A DNA stretch of 34,801 nucleotides, taken from contig CAAGGF010000120.1 of assembly GCA_900769325.1 (NCBI GenBank), positions 1-34,801 of the forward strand. The letters are read 5' to 3'. The notes beneath the pieces were generated by a model, which was given only the letters and a program-made list of their open reading frames with translations, did not search any database and had not been told where the DNA came from. Below are positions 1 to 8,373 of this stretch, in pieces. How positions within the stretch are numbered: position 1 is the stretch's first letter; every line of letters begins with the position of its first letter. This DNA comes from Spirochaetia bacterium. GTDB lineage: Bacteria > Spirochaetota > Spirochaetia > Treponematales > Treponemataceae. Made by a program: the position numbers and the translations under genes.

Positions 1-1897
1 AAATATTTCGTTCTATAAAACTTTCTGTATTTGAATCATCCTGAACAGTAACTTTTATTTCATACCTGAAAATTTTACCGTCACCAGGATTTACAGAAGT
101 ATAACCTTCTTCAAGTTTTACAGCTCCGTCTTTTACACTGCATGAATATGAAACAACTGGAAGACCAAAACCAGAGTCTGAAACTGCATTTCCTGAAATC
201 TCGCCGACTTTCTTAAACTTTCCGTTTTCATCAGTTTTTAAAGTGTCATAAACGACAATTTGGTAATTTACAGAAGCGATTTTTGATTTTTCACTTTCTG
301 CACTTCCTTCTATAACAAGAGAAGAATTTTCCTTTATTACAAGACCGTCTTCAGAAGGTTTTGAAATGTAAACTTTTGGCGGCGTTCCGGAAGAAAGTCC
401 TTGGAATCCGTAAACTGTGTCGTTTGAAGTTTGAAGGTCAAGATTGTCCAAATCTTTTCCAGATGCGGCAAAAACATAAAACTGTTCGTTTGAAATTGCT
501 TCCGGGAGTAAAACGGCTTGTGTAAATGTTGCAACAGAACCTTTTGAATAATCTTTTCCGTCAAAAATAACAGAACAAAGAGATTTTTCGCCGTAAGTGC
601 CGGCACTTGCCTCCGGCTCGTCGTAGATTTTTTGAATATCTTCTTGAGTCAATGCATTTTTTTCAAACGGCCCGAAAAGATAGAGTTTAAAAGTTTCAGG
701 CGAAACAGAAGTTCCGTTTAAACCTGCCTGAACCTGGAATGTTACGGTCTGATTTTTAGAACCTGAATTTAATTCAAAATTTAAATCTTTTACATCGTAA
801 CCGTTTATGCTGTAAATCGGGTTTGCCTTTTTATTCAATGAGAATGCAAGTTTTGTTTCTTTTGTGTCCGTAATTTCTTTATTTAATATAGAAAGAACTG
901 TTTCATTTTTTGTAGTGCCGTTTAAAATGTCTTTGATTCCGCCTGCTTCAAGCTGATAGGCACTGTCGGCACCCATCAAAAGAGAATAAATGCTGTCGTT
1001 TAGATAGAGTTTTGTAGTTTTATTTCCTTCTGTGGTGTTTACGACTTCTTTTTTAGAATCAAAATTAGGTTCTGTCCATTCTTTTGCTGAATCTTCGATT
1101 TGGACAGTACATGTGAAAACTTTATCGCCTTCGGTATCTTTGCCGTAAATTTTTATGTAATTGTTGTAAAGAATTTCTTCTTCTTGAGAAAGGTTTTCCT
1201 TTGTAAAATATCGGGCAGCGTTGACTGTTGTTCCGCCTGAAATGTCGACTTTAGTAAATGTCCAAGTTTCGTTTCCAGAGATTTCTTTTCCGTCCTGGTC
1301 AAAAACAGAAACTTTCATTGAGCTTAAAGGTGCGTGGTCGTCTGCAATTTTTCCACTGATTTTAAAAATCGAACCGTATTCAGTTGCGTTTTGAGTATCT
1401 GTTACAACCGGGCTTGAAATAATGAATACAGGAGGCGTATTGTCGATTTCGTAAGTGCGCGAAATTCCGTCTGACTGCCTGTTTGAATTATCGGTTGCAA
1501 CGACTTTTATTTCGTATTTTCCGTCTTTTAACGGGAAAACTTTTTCCTGAAGAACTGAAGAAACCTCTCCATCCTGTGCCTCATTTAAAACGCATGTCCA
1601 TTTTCCGCCGTCTAAAATTTTTGCTTCGTATTCTTTTACAAAATTTGCATCATCGTTTTTACGAACCGTTACGGAAACTTTTGCAACGCCTTTATCGTCT
1701 GCACAAAGCCCTGCAAATGTGAATGCACCGCGGATGACAGAACCGTTCGGCGGATAAGTAATTTCCACCGAAGGCGCAACTGTATCGACAGATTCCCCAA
1801 GCCCTACTTCACATGAAGGAAAAAGAAAAACTGAAATCAAACAGAATAAAACAACTAAATTTGAAACAACTGAACTAAAACATTTTTTAAAATTCAT
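1..1897 (-). CDS. Large Ig-like-repeat lipoprotein, C-terminus cut off by window edge
   Basis: The reading frame is open from the ATG at 1897 to the left edge, so at least 632 residues are present and the stop is missing. A hydrophobic signal peptide (about residues 8-26) ends in FLFPSC, with Cys29 as the likely lipidation site; this is a relaxed spirochaete-type lipobox. Ig-like modules follow. One begins near residue 40 (APSVEITYPPNGS) and another near 133 (DNTPPVFIISSP). Another such segment is near residue 505 (PPKVYISKP). These short proline-rich openings followed by beta-rich stretches are typical of bacterial Ig-like domains in surface proteins. The start is supported by GGAG eight bases upstream. 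The protein is probably anchored in a membrane facing the periplasm or the cell surface. Its partner or ligand cannot be told, and no enzymatic motif is visible. Confidence 0.85.
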   Translation of the reverse strand, partial: MNFKKCFSSVVSNLVVLFCLISVFLFPSCEVGLGESVDTVAPSVEITYPPNGSVIRGAFTFAGLCADDKGVAKVSVTVRKNDDANFVKEYEAKILDGGKWTCVLNEAQDGEVSSVLQEKVFPLKDGKYEIKVVATDNSNRQSDGISRTYEIDNTPPVFIISSPVVTDTQNATEYGSIFKISGKIADDHAPLSSMKVSVFDQDGKEISGNETWTFTKVDISGGTTVNAARYFTKENLSQEEEILYNNYIKIYGKDTEGDKVFTCTVQIEDSAKEWTEPNFDSKKEVVNTTEGNKTTKLYLNDSIYSLLMGADSAYQLEAGGIKDILNGTTKNETVLSILNKEITDTKETKLAFSLNKKANPIYSINGYDVKDLNFELNSGSKNQTVTFQVQAGLNGTSVSPETFKLYLFGPFEKNALTQEDIQKIYDEPEASAGTYGEKSLCSVIFDGKDYSKGSVATFTQAVLLPEAISNEQFYVFAASGKDLDNLDLQTSNDTVYGFQGLSSGTPPKVYISKPSEDGLVIKENSSLVIEGSAESEKSKIASVNYQIVVYDTLKTDENGKFKKVGEISGNAVSDSGFGLPVVSYSCSVKDGAVKLEEGYTSVNPGDGKIFRYEIKVTVQDDSNTESFIERNI

Positions 1898-2100
1898 AAC
1901 GCACTCCCATAAAAAGCCGGTAAGCCGAAATCATTCACCTTGAAGGTTCCAGCATTCAGGCAAAATCTACTAGCAAACTTTTTACGATATTTTAAAGTTC
2001 TCATTACAATTCTATATCGAAATTTTAAATAAGTAAAATTTTATTTTGTAAAAACAAAAAAAACGGTTACAATCCCCATAATTTAAAGACTTTACTGATA

Positions 2101-2240
2101 TTTGTCATGCTGAACTTGTTTCAGCATCCACTCCGTATAATATGAGATCCCGAAATAAGTTCGGGATGACATTAATAGCGTTTATGATGACATTTGGCAC
2201 CGTTTGTGATGACAATATCAATTCGGGATGACAGACGGGG
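2101..2240. repeat. Cluster of GTCAT-type palindromic intergenic repeats
   Basis: The gap 1898-2241 (344 nt) carries no gene. Its right half holds at least two adjacent small palindromes of one design: ATGCTGAA/TTCAGCAT at 2107-2127 (5-nt loop) and ATCCCGAA/TTCGGGAT at 2147-2167 (5-nt loop). Each is flanked by GTCAT. Three further GTCAT starts follow on the minus strand (about 2195, 2213 and 2232). The last reads GTCATCCCGAATT and ends just before the stop codon of the HAD gene. The form GTCATyCyGAACTTrTTTCrGgATC resembles dispersed intergenic palindromes of many bacterial genomes. The left half, 1898-2100, is the leader of the lipoprotein gene, and I see no clear promoter in it. Confidence 0.7.
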
Positions 2241-2241
2241 G

Positions 2242-3084
2242 TTACAAGACATATTTTTCAAGAAAATCAGCGATTCCGTCGTGATTGTTGTCGTTTTCAG
2301 TGATAAAATCTGCCTGGTCTTTTATGTAGTCAAGGGCATTCTGCATTGCAACACCGAAGCCGCACATTTTTATCATCTGTTCGTCGTTCATGCTGTCACC
2401 GAAAGCCATTGTTTTTTCTTTTGGAATGGAAAGTTTTTCTGCAAGAGAAAGAATTGCTTTTCCTTTTCCAACGCCTTTCGGCATCACTTCAAGAAAAAAA
2501 GGCTTGCTGATGAAAATATCTGCCTTATCACCGATTTTTTCACAGAGAAAATCTTTAAGACTTGAAACTTTTTCAGGTTCAGACGGAACAAGCATTTTTG
2601 GGAAAGGATTGTTCAAATATTCTTCAAAATCTTCTTTTACATCGAATTTTAAATTGCAAAGTTCAGCGTCCATTCTTGCCCACGATGAATCCTGCCATGA
2701 ATAAATTGTATCCGGCTCGTATACAATAGAACACATTCCGCGTTTTTTTGCTTCTGAATAAACATATTTTAGAATTTCTGAAGGAACGCTCTGACGGGAA
2801 ATTTCACGGTTTTCCTGTAAATCCCAGATACTTGAACCGTTAAAGGCAATCATGTATTTTCCGTACGGCTCGTTTTTAATATCAAGCTGTTTTACAAAAG
2901 GCATAATTCCGTTGTGAGCACGCCCCGAACACAAAAGAACATAAATTCCTTTGCTGCATGCTTTTTTTAACGCTTCAACAGTTTTTGGCGTAATAATACA
3001 ATCTTTATTTAAAAGCGTATCGTCAAGATCCAGTGCGATAAGCTTAACATCTAATTTTGATTCTGGAAGTTTAACTAAATTCAT
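2242..3084 (-). CDS. Cof-type HAD-superfamily phosphatase
   Basis: Predicted cytoplasmic hydrolase of 280 residues, the usual size for Cof/YidA-like HAD phosphatases that dephosphorylate sugar phosphates, FMN or related small molecules. Motif I is DLDDTLLNKD (residues 19-28, nucleophile Asp19). The motif II Ser/Thr is likely in LLCSGRA. The conserved Lys lies in KGVGKGKAIL, and motif III/IV is FGDSMNDEQM. The type IIB cap lies between motifs II and III. There is no Shine-Dalgarno before the ATG; a -10 (TAAAGT) ends six bases upstream with TTGATT 17 nt further, so the mRNA may be leaderless. The gene stands alone between the repeat cluster and tRNA-Leu. The substrate cannot be predicted. Confidence 0.93.
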   Translation of the reverse strand: MNLVKLPESKLDVKLIALDLDDTLLNKDCIITPKTVEALKKACSKGIYVLLCSGRAHNGIMPFVKQLDIKNEPYGKYMIAFNGSSIWDLQENREISRQSVPSEILKYVYSEAKKRGMCSIVYEPDTIYSWQDSSWARMDAELCNLKFDVKEDFEEYLNNPFPKMLVPSEPEKVSSLKDFLCEKIGDKADIFISKPFFLEVMPKGVGKGKAILSLAEKLSIPKEKTMAFGDSMNDEQMIKMCGFGVAMQNALDYIKDQADFITENDNNHDGIADFLEKYVL

Positions 3085-3090
3085 AGAAGA

Positions 3091-3119
3091 ACTTTACACA
3101 AGAAAACAGAAAAAATCAA
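3091..3119 (-). promoter_or_regulatory. Promoter of the Cof-type HAD gene, leaderless arrangement
   Basis: On the minus strand TTGATT (3114-3119), a 17-nt spacer and TAAAGT (3091-3096) are followed by six bases and then the ATG at 3084. This places +1 on the A of the start codon. The -10 matches the consensus at four of six positions, so this is one of the weaker examples of the pattern. Confidence 0.5.
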
Positions 3120-3152
3120 TCACAGGAGAAAAACCAAAAAGATTCTTTAAAC

Positions 3153-3188
3153 AAAAAAAACGAACCACCTTAAAAAGATGATTCGTTT
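3153..3188 (-). terminator. Rho-independent terminator after tRNA-Leu
   Basis: On the minus strand AAACGAATCA, an 11-nt loop and TGGTTCGTTT form a 10-bp stem with one G-T pair, followed by a T-run. It begins three bases after the tRNA 3' end. Confidence 0.85.
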
Positions 3189-3190
3189 TA

Positions 3191-3272
3191 TGCGGCGAAC
3201 AGGACTTGAACCTGCACAGCTTTCGCCATAAGGACCTCAACCTTACGTGTCTACCAATTCCGCCATCGCCGC
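3191..3272 (-). tRNA. tRNA-Leu (anticodon GAG)
   Basis: This 82-nt tRNA runs 5' to 3' from 3272 to 3191. The acceptor stem is GCGGCGA/TCGCCGC with discriminator A. The D-arm holds the class II leucine form GCGGAATTGGTAGACAC. The anticodon stem TAAGG/CCTTA carries loop TTGAGGT, which gives anticodon GAG (reads CUC/CUU). A long variable arm (GGCGAAAGCT) marks a class II tRNA, and the T-arm is GCAGG-TTCAAGT-CCTGT. The 3' CCA is not encoded, so it must be added by a CCA-adding enzyme. The tRNA has its own promoter and terminator. Confidence 0.95.
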
Positions 3273-3283
3273 GTGTGATAAAC

Positions 3284-3312
3284 AATATACATATTATTTT
3301 TTATTTTGTCAA
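3284..3312 (-). promoter_or_regulatory. Promoter of tRNA-Leu
   Basis: On the minus strand TTGACA (3307-3312), a 17-nt spacer and TATATT (3284-3289) place the start of transcription near 3277, about five bases before the mature tRNA. The -35 is a perfect consensus hexamer, as expected for a stable RNA gene. Confidence 0.8.
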
Positions 3313-3368
3313 TGCACTTTTTAAGAATTCAAAAAAAATCTTAAAAAATTCAGTTAAAAAAGTGCATT
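3311..3368 (-). terminator. Inverted repeat directly after fusA, terminator-like
   Basis: The sequence next to the fusA stop codon forms arms AATGCACTTTTT.AA / TTAAAAAGTGCATT (3311-3324 and 3354-3368) around an AT-rich 29-nt interior. It probably ends or protects the fusA transcript, but no T-run follows the second arm on the minus strand. The distal arm overlaps the -35 of the tRNA-Leu promoter, so readthrough from fusA could affect that promoter. Confidence 0.4.
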
Positions 3369-5426
3369 TTAAAAACTTCCCGAAAGTCCGCCCTGCTTTA
3401 CCTGAAAATGGCTGAACTCAAGACTGAATGTAGCGCGTCCTTGTGTTGCAGAACGAAGGTTTGTGCTGAAGCCGAACATTTTTGCCATCGGTGCCTGAGA
3501 ATGAATTACTTCGCCTGAAGATTTTGAATCCTGACCTAAAATAATTCCGCCGCGGCTAGTCATCTGGCTCATGGCATCCCCTACAAATTCTTTCGGGCAG
3601 GAAATATCTACATTCATAACAGGCTCAAGAAGTTCCGGTTTTGCAAGGTTACAGACTTTATCGAACGCCTGTGCACAGCATGCCTCAAAAGCAAAAGTTG
3701 AAGCAGTTTCTTCATTATAAACGATATCTGTAACTGTAACTTTTACATCCGTGCAAGGATAGCCCCAGTTAATTCCTGAATCAAGGGAAGAAGTAAATGC
3801 GTGCCTTACCGCTTCATAAATTTCTTCAGGGATTTCCTGATTATGAACAAGACAAGTGTAAGAATTTCCTTCACCGCGCAAAGCCTGTTCAACTTTTACG
3901 CTGACCTGAGCCTCAACCTGCTTTCCACCGAGGATTTTTTCAAATGATTCTGTGTGTTCTGCAGAAGAAGTAACAGATTCCCTGTATGTAACCTGAGGAG
4001 AACCGACTTTGCAGTTTACTTTAAAATCGTCCTTCATTCTTGTAACAAGAACATCAAGGTGAAGTTCGCCCATTCCGCTGATTATAAGCTGGCCAGTTTC
4101 TGAATCTTCGTGATATGTAAAAGTAGGATCTTCTTTTGAAAGAATTGCAAGAGTTTCGTTCATTTTGTCGCGTTCGCTCATGCTTTCACATTCAAGGGAA
4201 ACAGAAATTACCGGCTGTGGGAAAACTGGTTCTTCAAGCAAAACAGGAAAACCTTCGCTTCCGATTGAATCTCCAGTCTGGCTCAATTTTAAACCGACAA
4301 AAACAGCAATGTCACCCGCCTGAATTTCGGATAACGGTTCGCTTTTATCGGCATGCATTCTTAAAATTCGGTTTACACGCTCTCTTTTTTTCTTGCTTGC
4401 GTTATAGATTTGAGTTCCGGCAGAAATTTTTCCTGAATACATTCTCACATAGCAGAGAGAACCCATTTCCCTGTCGTACTGAATTTTAAATACAAGCCCT
4501 AAAGCCTGTTTTGAAACATCACACGGAATTTCTACAGGTTCTTCTTCGTTCTTTTTAATATGAATGCCTTTTGCAGGCGGAACTTCTTTTGGAGACGGAA
4601 GATAATCCACAATTGCATCGATTAAAGGCTGAACCCCCTGATTGTGCCGTGCAGAACCCATTACAAACGGAACAAATGAACGGTTTATCGTACCCTTTCT
4701 GATGGCATTTTTTATTTTATCATCTGGAATAGTTCCGCCTTCAAGGTAAATTTCTGCAAGTTCATCGTCGCTTCCGGCAACAGTTTCAATTAACTTTTCA
4801 CGCCAAAGGGACGCTTCTTCAAGACGGCTTGAATCGATTTCTGATTCAACGACATTTTCGCCTTCATCGCCTTCAAAACGCAATTCTTTCATTTTTAAAA
4901 GGTCGATTACACCTTCAAAAGCAGGTCCTTCACCGATTGGAATCTGAAGCGCAAGCGGTTCTACAGAAAATTTTTCCTGAACATCTTTCATTGAACCGAA
5001 AAAATCCGCTCCGATTCGGTCCATTTTATTCATAAAACAAAGACGCGGAACTTTAAACTCATCAGCCTGCTTCCAGACTGTTTCTGTCTGTGGCTGAACT
5101 CCGTCTACTGCACAAATTACGGCAACTGCTCCGTCTAAAACACGCAAAGACCTTTCGACTTCGGCAGTAAAATCAACATGACCGGGAGTGTCGATAATAT
5201 TAATCTGATGATTTTTCCATGTTGTTGTAGTTGCCGCAGAACAAATTGTAATTCCCCTTTCCTGCTCCTGCGTCATCCAGTCCATAGTTGCCTGACCGTC
5301 GTCTATTTCACCAATTTTATGAATTTTTCCAGTATAAAAAAGAATTCTCTCTGTTGTAGTAGTTTTTCCGGCATCGATGTGCGCCATAATTCCGATATTA
5401 CGCATGTTGTCAATATTTACTGGCAT
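3369..5426 (-). CDS. fusA: Translation elongation factor G
   Basis: GTPase that moves tRNAs and mRNA through the ribosome after peptide bond formation. All G motifs are present: AHIDAGKT (residues 15-22), RGITI, DTPGH, NKMD and the GSA of the G5 loop. Domain II, III, IV and V sequences follow in order, and the C-terminus reads SHFQVKQGGLSGSF. The start at 5426 (MPVNIDNMRNIG) is chosen because GGAG lies seven bases upstream and the family's N-terminus begins here; this gives 685 residues, normal for bacterial EF-G. A longer in-frame start at 5492 would add 22 atypical residues. Spirochaetes commonly encode two EF-G paralogues, so a second copy elsewhere is possible. It stands alone, not in the str operon (no rpsL, rpsG or tuf beside it). 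Confidence 0.96.
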   Translation of the reverse strand: MPVNIDNMRNIGIMAHIDAGKTTTTERILFYTGKIHKIGEIDDGQATMDWMTQEQERGITICSAATTTTWKNHQINIIDTPGHVDFTAEVERSLRVLDGAVAVICAVDGVQPQTETVWKQADEFKVPRLCFMNKMDRIGADFFGSMKDVQEKFSVEPLALQIPIGEGPAFEGVIDLLKMKELRFEGDEGENVVESEIDSSRLEEASLWREKLIETVAGSDDELAEIYLEGGTIPDDKIKNAIRKGTINRSFVPFVMGSARHNQGVQPLIDAIVDYLPSPKEVPPAKGIHIKKNEEEPVEIPCDVSKQALGLVFKIQYDREMGSLCYVRMYSGKISAGTQIYNASKKKRERVNRILRMHADKSEPLSEIQAGDIAVFVGLKLSQTGDSIGSEGFPVLLEEPVFPQPVISVSLECESMSERDKMNETLAILSKEDPTFTYHEDSETGQLIISGMGELHLDVLVTRMKDDFKVNCKVGSPQVTYRESVTSSAEHTESFEKILGGKQVEAQVSVKVEQALRGEGNSYTCLVHNQEIPEEIYEAVRHAFTSSLDSGINWGYPCTDVKVTVTDIVYNEETASTFAFEACCAQAFDKVCNLAKPELLEPVMNVDISCPKEFVGDAMSQMTSRGGIILGQDSKSSGEVIHSQAPMAKMFGFSTNLRSATQGRATFSLEFSHFQVKQGGLSGSF

Positions 5427-5498
5427 CTTTTTCTCCAAAAAATGAATAAACTTAAAAATATCATGCTGATAAAGTACAAGAAGAGTAATCAAGAAATT

Positions 5499-5518
5499 GA
5501 AACAGGTTCAGAATGACT
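5499..5518 (-). repeat. Degenerate copy of the GTCAT-type element in the fusA leader
   Basis: On the minus strand this reads GTCATTCTGAACCTGTTTCA, close to the element at 2104-2127. Only a 4-bp palindrome core (TGAA/TTCA) survives. It lies inside the predicted fusA 5' untranslated region. Confidence 0.5.
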
Positions 5519-5580
5519 TATACAATTTCAGAATGTTATTTTTCAGTTTAGAAATGAAATAAATTTAAAAATCAAGAGTA

Positions 5581-5609
5581 ATTATAATGTTTTTAATGAA
5601 CATTCACAA
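5581..5609 (-). promoter_or_regulatory. Candidate promoter of fusA
   Basis: On the minus strand TTGTGA (5604-5609), a 17-nt spacer and TATAAT (5581-5586) are seen. Transcription would start near 5574 and give a leader of about 148 nt before the fusA ATG. Confidence 0.6.
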
Positions 5610-5643
5610 TAGAACCTTAAAAATTATCACACACGGATTTGAC

Positions 5644-5688
5644 GGGAAGCGATGAGTAATCGTTTAAAAGTATTAATCAGCACTTCCC
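5644..5688 (-). terminator. Stem-loop after the Ser/Thr kinase gene
   Basis: As minus-strand RNA, GGGAAGUG and CGCUUCCC pair over 8 bp (one G-U) around a 29-nt loop, ten bases after the kinase stop codon. There is no T-run, so it may be a weak terminator or a 3'-end stabiliser. The second arm contains a motif that is repeated in the rplM leader. Confidence 0.4.
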
Positions 5689-5697
5689 TAAAACTTT

Positions 5698-7320
5698 TTA
5701 TTGATTTTTTACTGGAGTTAAATTTGCTGCGATGAAAAGTTCATCCTGATACCAGTCGAGTTTTAAACCGAACTGTTCCTGTGAAAATCCGTCTGCAACA
5801 AATTTAAACTGATAAATGTTTCCGCCGGTAAGTTTTTCAGGAGGATACTCGTCAAGCAAAACCCACGCATTTTTTTCAGAAAGAACATAAACTTTTACGA
5901 AAGAAGTAATTTCTTCTGAAGTTTCTGAATTGTAAGCATGCGGCATGACTTTTACAGTTCTTTTCATATTCCTTAAAAAATCGTACTTTATATTTAAATC
6001 TTCGCCTGAAACTTCAAACGATTTCCAATAAATATACGGGCCGATTACGATTTTTGCCCTGTATTTTCCAGGCCTTAAATAAACCGGCGGCGACTTGTAT
6101 TTTTTATTAAGAAGATTTTTTTGGGAAGCTTGAGATTCCTGAATTTCGTTGAAAGTTCTTCGACAAGTTTTTCCATTCAGCACATCGATTACATTCGGAA
6201 TTTTGTTTCCGTCATTCTCGTAGAAAAAAACTGAAGCCGGCAGAAAAGAACCTTCTGCACTCGTAACAGGCATCTCCATTTCAACAGTAACCGGAGAATA
6301 AAATGCCCTCAATAAAGTTTTGTGAATCCAGCCTTTCATCCAGCTGAACGCAAAAAACGCAATGAACAAAAGTGCAAGCGAAACAGAAATCGTTATGTTG
6401 CGTTTTTTTATGTCTTTTCTGATGTAAAGCTCTTCTTTCAACGGTTTTGGACTTATGACAAGTTTTGCAAGCTGAACCCTTAATGCGTGAACATCGTAAT
6501 GCTTTAGATAAGATTTTACTTTTTTTAAAATCGGATTAATCGACTGAAACCTGTGATTCGGTTTTGGCTTGAGCATTTTTTTAATCAAAGAACAAACGCA
6601 CCAAGGAATCGTTTTATCGATTTTTCGCGGAGAAATGTATTTTCCTTTTTTGATTGTATTTAAAGTTTCAACAGACAGCGTTCCCGGATAAGGTTTTGTT
6701 CCCGTAACCATTTCATAAAGCATAATTCCCAGAGCGTAAATATCTGCCCTTTGGTCAACGCTTGCACTGTTTTCAAACTGTTCAGGAGGCATATAAGCAG
6801 GAGTTCCAAGTGCTACGCCGCTTTGAGTAATGTCGTCGCCTTTTTCTGTATCAGTTGCAATTCCAAAATCAGCAAGTTTTATTTCTGCACGCTTTGAAAT
6901 CAAAATATTTCCAGGTTTTATGTCGCGGTGAACAATATCTTTTGAATGAGCATATTTTAAAGCAAAACAACAGTCCTGAAGAATCAAAAGCGCAATCTGC
7001 GGACTTAAAATCGTCTGTTTTCGCAAAAGTTTATCGAGGGCAAGACCGTCAACGAGTTCTTCAACCATATAGCGGTAACCGCCTTCCTGAAAATAATCAA
7101 AAAGGTGAACGATATTCGGGCACTGCAAATCAAGAAGAATCTGAGCTTCCCTTTTAAAACGCTCGATGTTTGTAGAATTTTTGCGTGCAGTCATTTTTTT
7201 TATGACAACCTGCCTCTTTAGAGACGGATGAACTGCTTTGTAAACGACTCCCATTCCGCCTTTTGCAATAATTCCCGAAACCTTATATTTTCCGATTTCT
7301 TCAGGAAACTGTTCTGCCAT
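5698..7320 (-). CDS. Transmembrane Ser/Thr protein kinase (PknB-like)
   Basis: Hanks-type kinase that phosphorylates Ser/Thr on target proteins. Residues 10-270 hold the catalytic domain: glycine loop AKGGMGVVYKA (19-29), ATP-binding Lys41 in VVIKKM, catalytic loop HRDIKPGN (Asp133), DFG (151-153), and GTPAYMPPEQ at the P+1/APE region. All key residues are intact. A juxtamembrane stretch (270-308) leads to one membrane helix (about 309-327) and a 210-residue C-terminal part outside the cytoplasm, beta-rich and without PASTA repeats. The start at 7320 is chosen because GGGAGG lies four bases upstream; two earlier in-frame ATGs at 7341 and 7332 are less well placed. It is the last gene of an operon with a metallophosphoesterase and an FHA protein, which suggests a phospho-signalling module. 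The signal sensed is unknown. Confidence 0.93.
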   Translation of the reverse strand: MAEQFPEEIGKYKVSGIIAKGGMGVVYKAVHPSLKRQVVIKKMTARKNSTNIERFKREAQILLDLQCPNIVHLFDYFQEGGYRYMVEELVDGLALDKLLRKQTILSPQIALLILQDCCFALKYAHSKDIVHRDIKPGNILISKRAEIKLADFGIATDTEKGDDITQSGVALGTPAYMPPEQFENSASVDQRADIYALGIMLYEMVTGTKPYPGTLSVETLNTIKKGKYISPRKIDKTIPWCVCSLIKKMLKPKPNHRFQSINPILKKVKSYLKHYDVHALRVQLAKLVISPKPLKEELYIRKDIKKRNITISVSLALLFIAFFAFSWMKGWIHKTLLRAFYSPVTVEMEMPVTSAEGSFLPASVFFYENDGNKIPNVIDVLNGKTCRRTFNEIQESQASQKNLLNKKYKSPPVYLRPGKYRAKIVIGPYIYWKSFEVSGEDLNIKYDFLRNMKRTVKVMPHAYNSETSEEITSFVKVYVLSEKNAWVLLDEYPPEKLTGGNIYQFKFVADGFSQEQFGLKLDWYQDELFIAANLTPVKNQ

Positions 7321-7337
7321 ATTACCTCCCATAAAAA

Positions 7338-8372
7338 TCATTCTGCAACAGAAACAATATCATTTTCAGGATTAAAAACCCTGTCCGTGTACACAAGCGC
7401 GATATTCTGTTCTTCAGGATTGTGAATCTGAATGAATTTTCCGTTCTGCCTCAAAAAGTATTTCCCGGAAACTGGACGATGCCCCGCAAAATAAAAAAGA
7501 TTATCGCATGATTTTTTGTGCGTAAACTCAAGAAGCATTTTTTCAACGCCGCCCTCTTCTGCACAATCATTCTGAGTCCATGTAAGCGATTTTACGACAT
7601 CTTCTGAAAAACGGCCGTTTATCACTTCGCTTCTTTTAAACGGTTTTAAAGGTTCTGCATGGCTTATAACGCACGACGGAAAAGATGCAAGAAGCGGAAG
7701 AGAAGTTTCCCAATAACTTATCATCATAAGAATGTCGTCACCGTAATAATCCTGAATAAAATGACGAACCATTTCACCTTCCTGTGCAAATTTTCTAAAC
7801 GGAAAATCGCCGGCAGAATAAACATTCATTATATTTTCATGATTTCCTTTTAAAAAGTGAAAAAATTTAGGAAACGCAATTTTTAATTCCATAAGGGAAC
7901 ACAAAAGATTCATGTTTTCAAGCATTTCTTCTTTCATGTTTTCGCCTGAAAAAATTCCGTTTGAGAATTCGGAATACGCTAAAATCCAGCGGTTTCTTCC
8001 ACGCAATTCAGAATGAAGTGCATCTCCTACGCAGACAATCCGCACGCTTTTTTTTTCAAGTGCTTCAAAAACCGTCTTTCCGCTTAATTCAGGAAAAAGA
8101 AAACCTTCCGGCGGCACAAAATCAAGAATGTTTTTTAGAAAATAAGTGCGCCCGTGAATATCAGGAACGATTATGAGCGGAAGATTTTTTTTGTAATTTG
8201 AAAAATCTATAAGTCCGCCCGGTTGCCCGCCTTTTGACCAGGGTCTATAGACTTTTGGTTCAGTTTCCAGAACAGACGAAGCGTTATCTGCAAGTGAAAA
8301 AACTTCATCGTGAGAGGGAAAATTTTTTAGAGAAAAATAAGTTTCAAGGCGGTTTTTTAATTTTTTATGCAC
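7338..8372 (-). CDS. Calcineurin-like metallophosphoesterase
   Basis: Predicted two-metal phosphoesterase of 344 residues, cytoplasmic. The family motifs appear in order: PDIHGR (70-75), VGDALHSE (115-122), GNHE (176-179), ISHAEP, and AGHRPV near the C-terminus. The second motif usually reads GDxVDRG in PPP-type protein phosphatases; here it is GDALHS, with His120 in place of the second Asp, so this is a divergent branch. It lies 17 bases before the kinase start and one base after the FHA stop, which suggests cotranscription. By position it could remove phosphate from targets of the kinase, a job usually done by a PP2C enzyme; that is inference. It could equally act on nucleotides or another phosphoester. 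Confidence 0.88.
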   Translation of the reverse strand: MHKKLKNRLETYFSLKNFPSHDEVFSLADNASSVLETEPKVYRPWSKGGQPGGLIDFSNYKKNLPLIIVPDIHGRTYFLKNILDFVPPEGFLFPELSGKTVFEALEKKSVRIVCVGDALHSELRGRNRWILAYSEFSNGIFSGENMKEEMLENMNLLCSLMELKIAFPKFFHFLKGNHENIMNVYSAGDFPFRKFAQEGEMVRHFIQDYYGDDILMMISYWETSLPLLASFPSCVISHAEPLKPFKRSEVINGRFSEDVVKSLTWTQNDCAEEGGVEKMLLEFTHKKSCDNLFYFAGHRPVSGKYFLRQNGKFIQIHNPEEQNIALVYTDRVFNPENDIVSVAE

Positions 8373-8373
8373 T

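Noticed and set aside
1483..1722. Basic open frame on the plus strand within the lipoprotein gene
   Set aside because: It mirrors a real gene on the other strand, has no promoter or ribosome binding site, and its composition is an artefact of the opposite coding strand.
1898..2100. Regulatory RNA in the lipoprotein leader
   Set aside because: ACCTT/AAGGT near 1938-1948 forms a stem without a workable loop; no other structure or promoter could be supported.
2101..2240. CRISPR array
   Set aside because: The repeats are short palindromes of uneven spacing and sequence, without regular spacers or cas genes.
5427..5492. EF-G with 22 extra N-terminal residues from 5492
   Set aside because: The ATG at 5426 has GGAG at a good distance and matches the family N-terminus; the extra residues do not.
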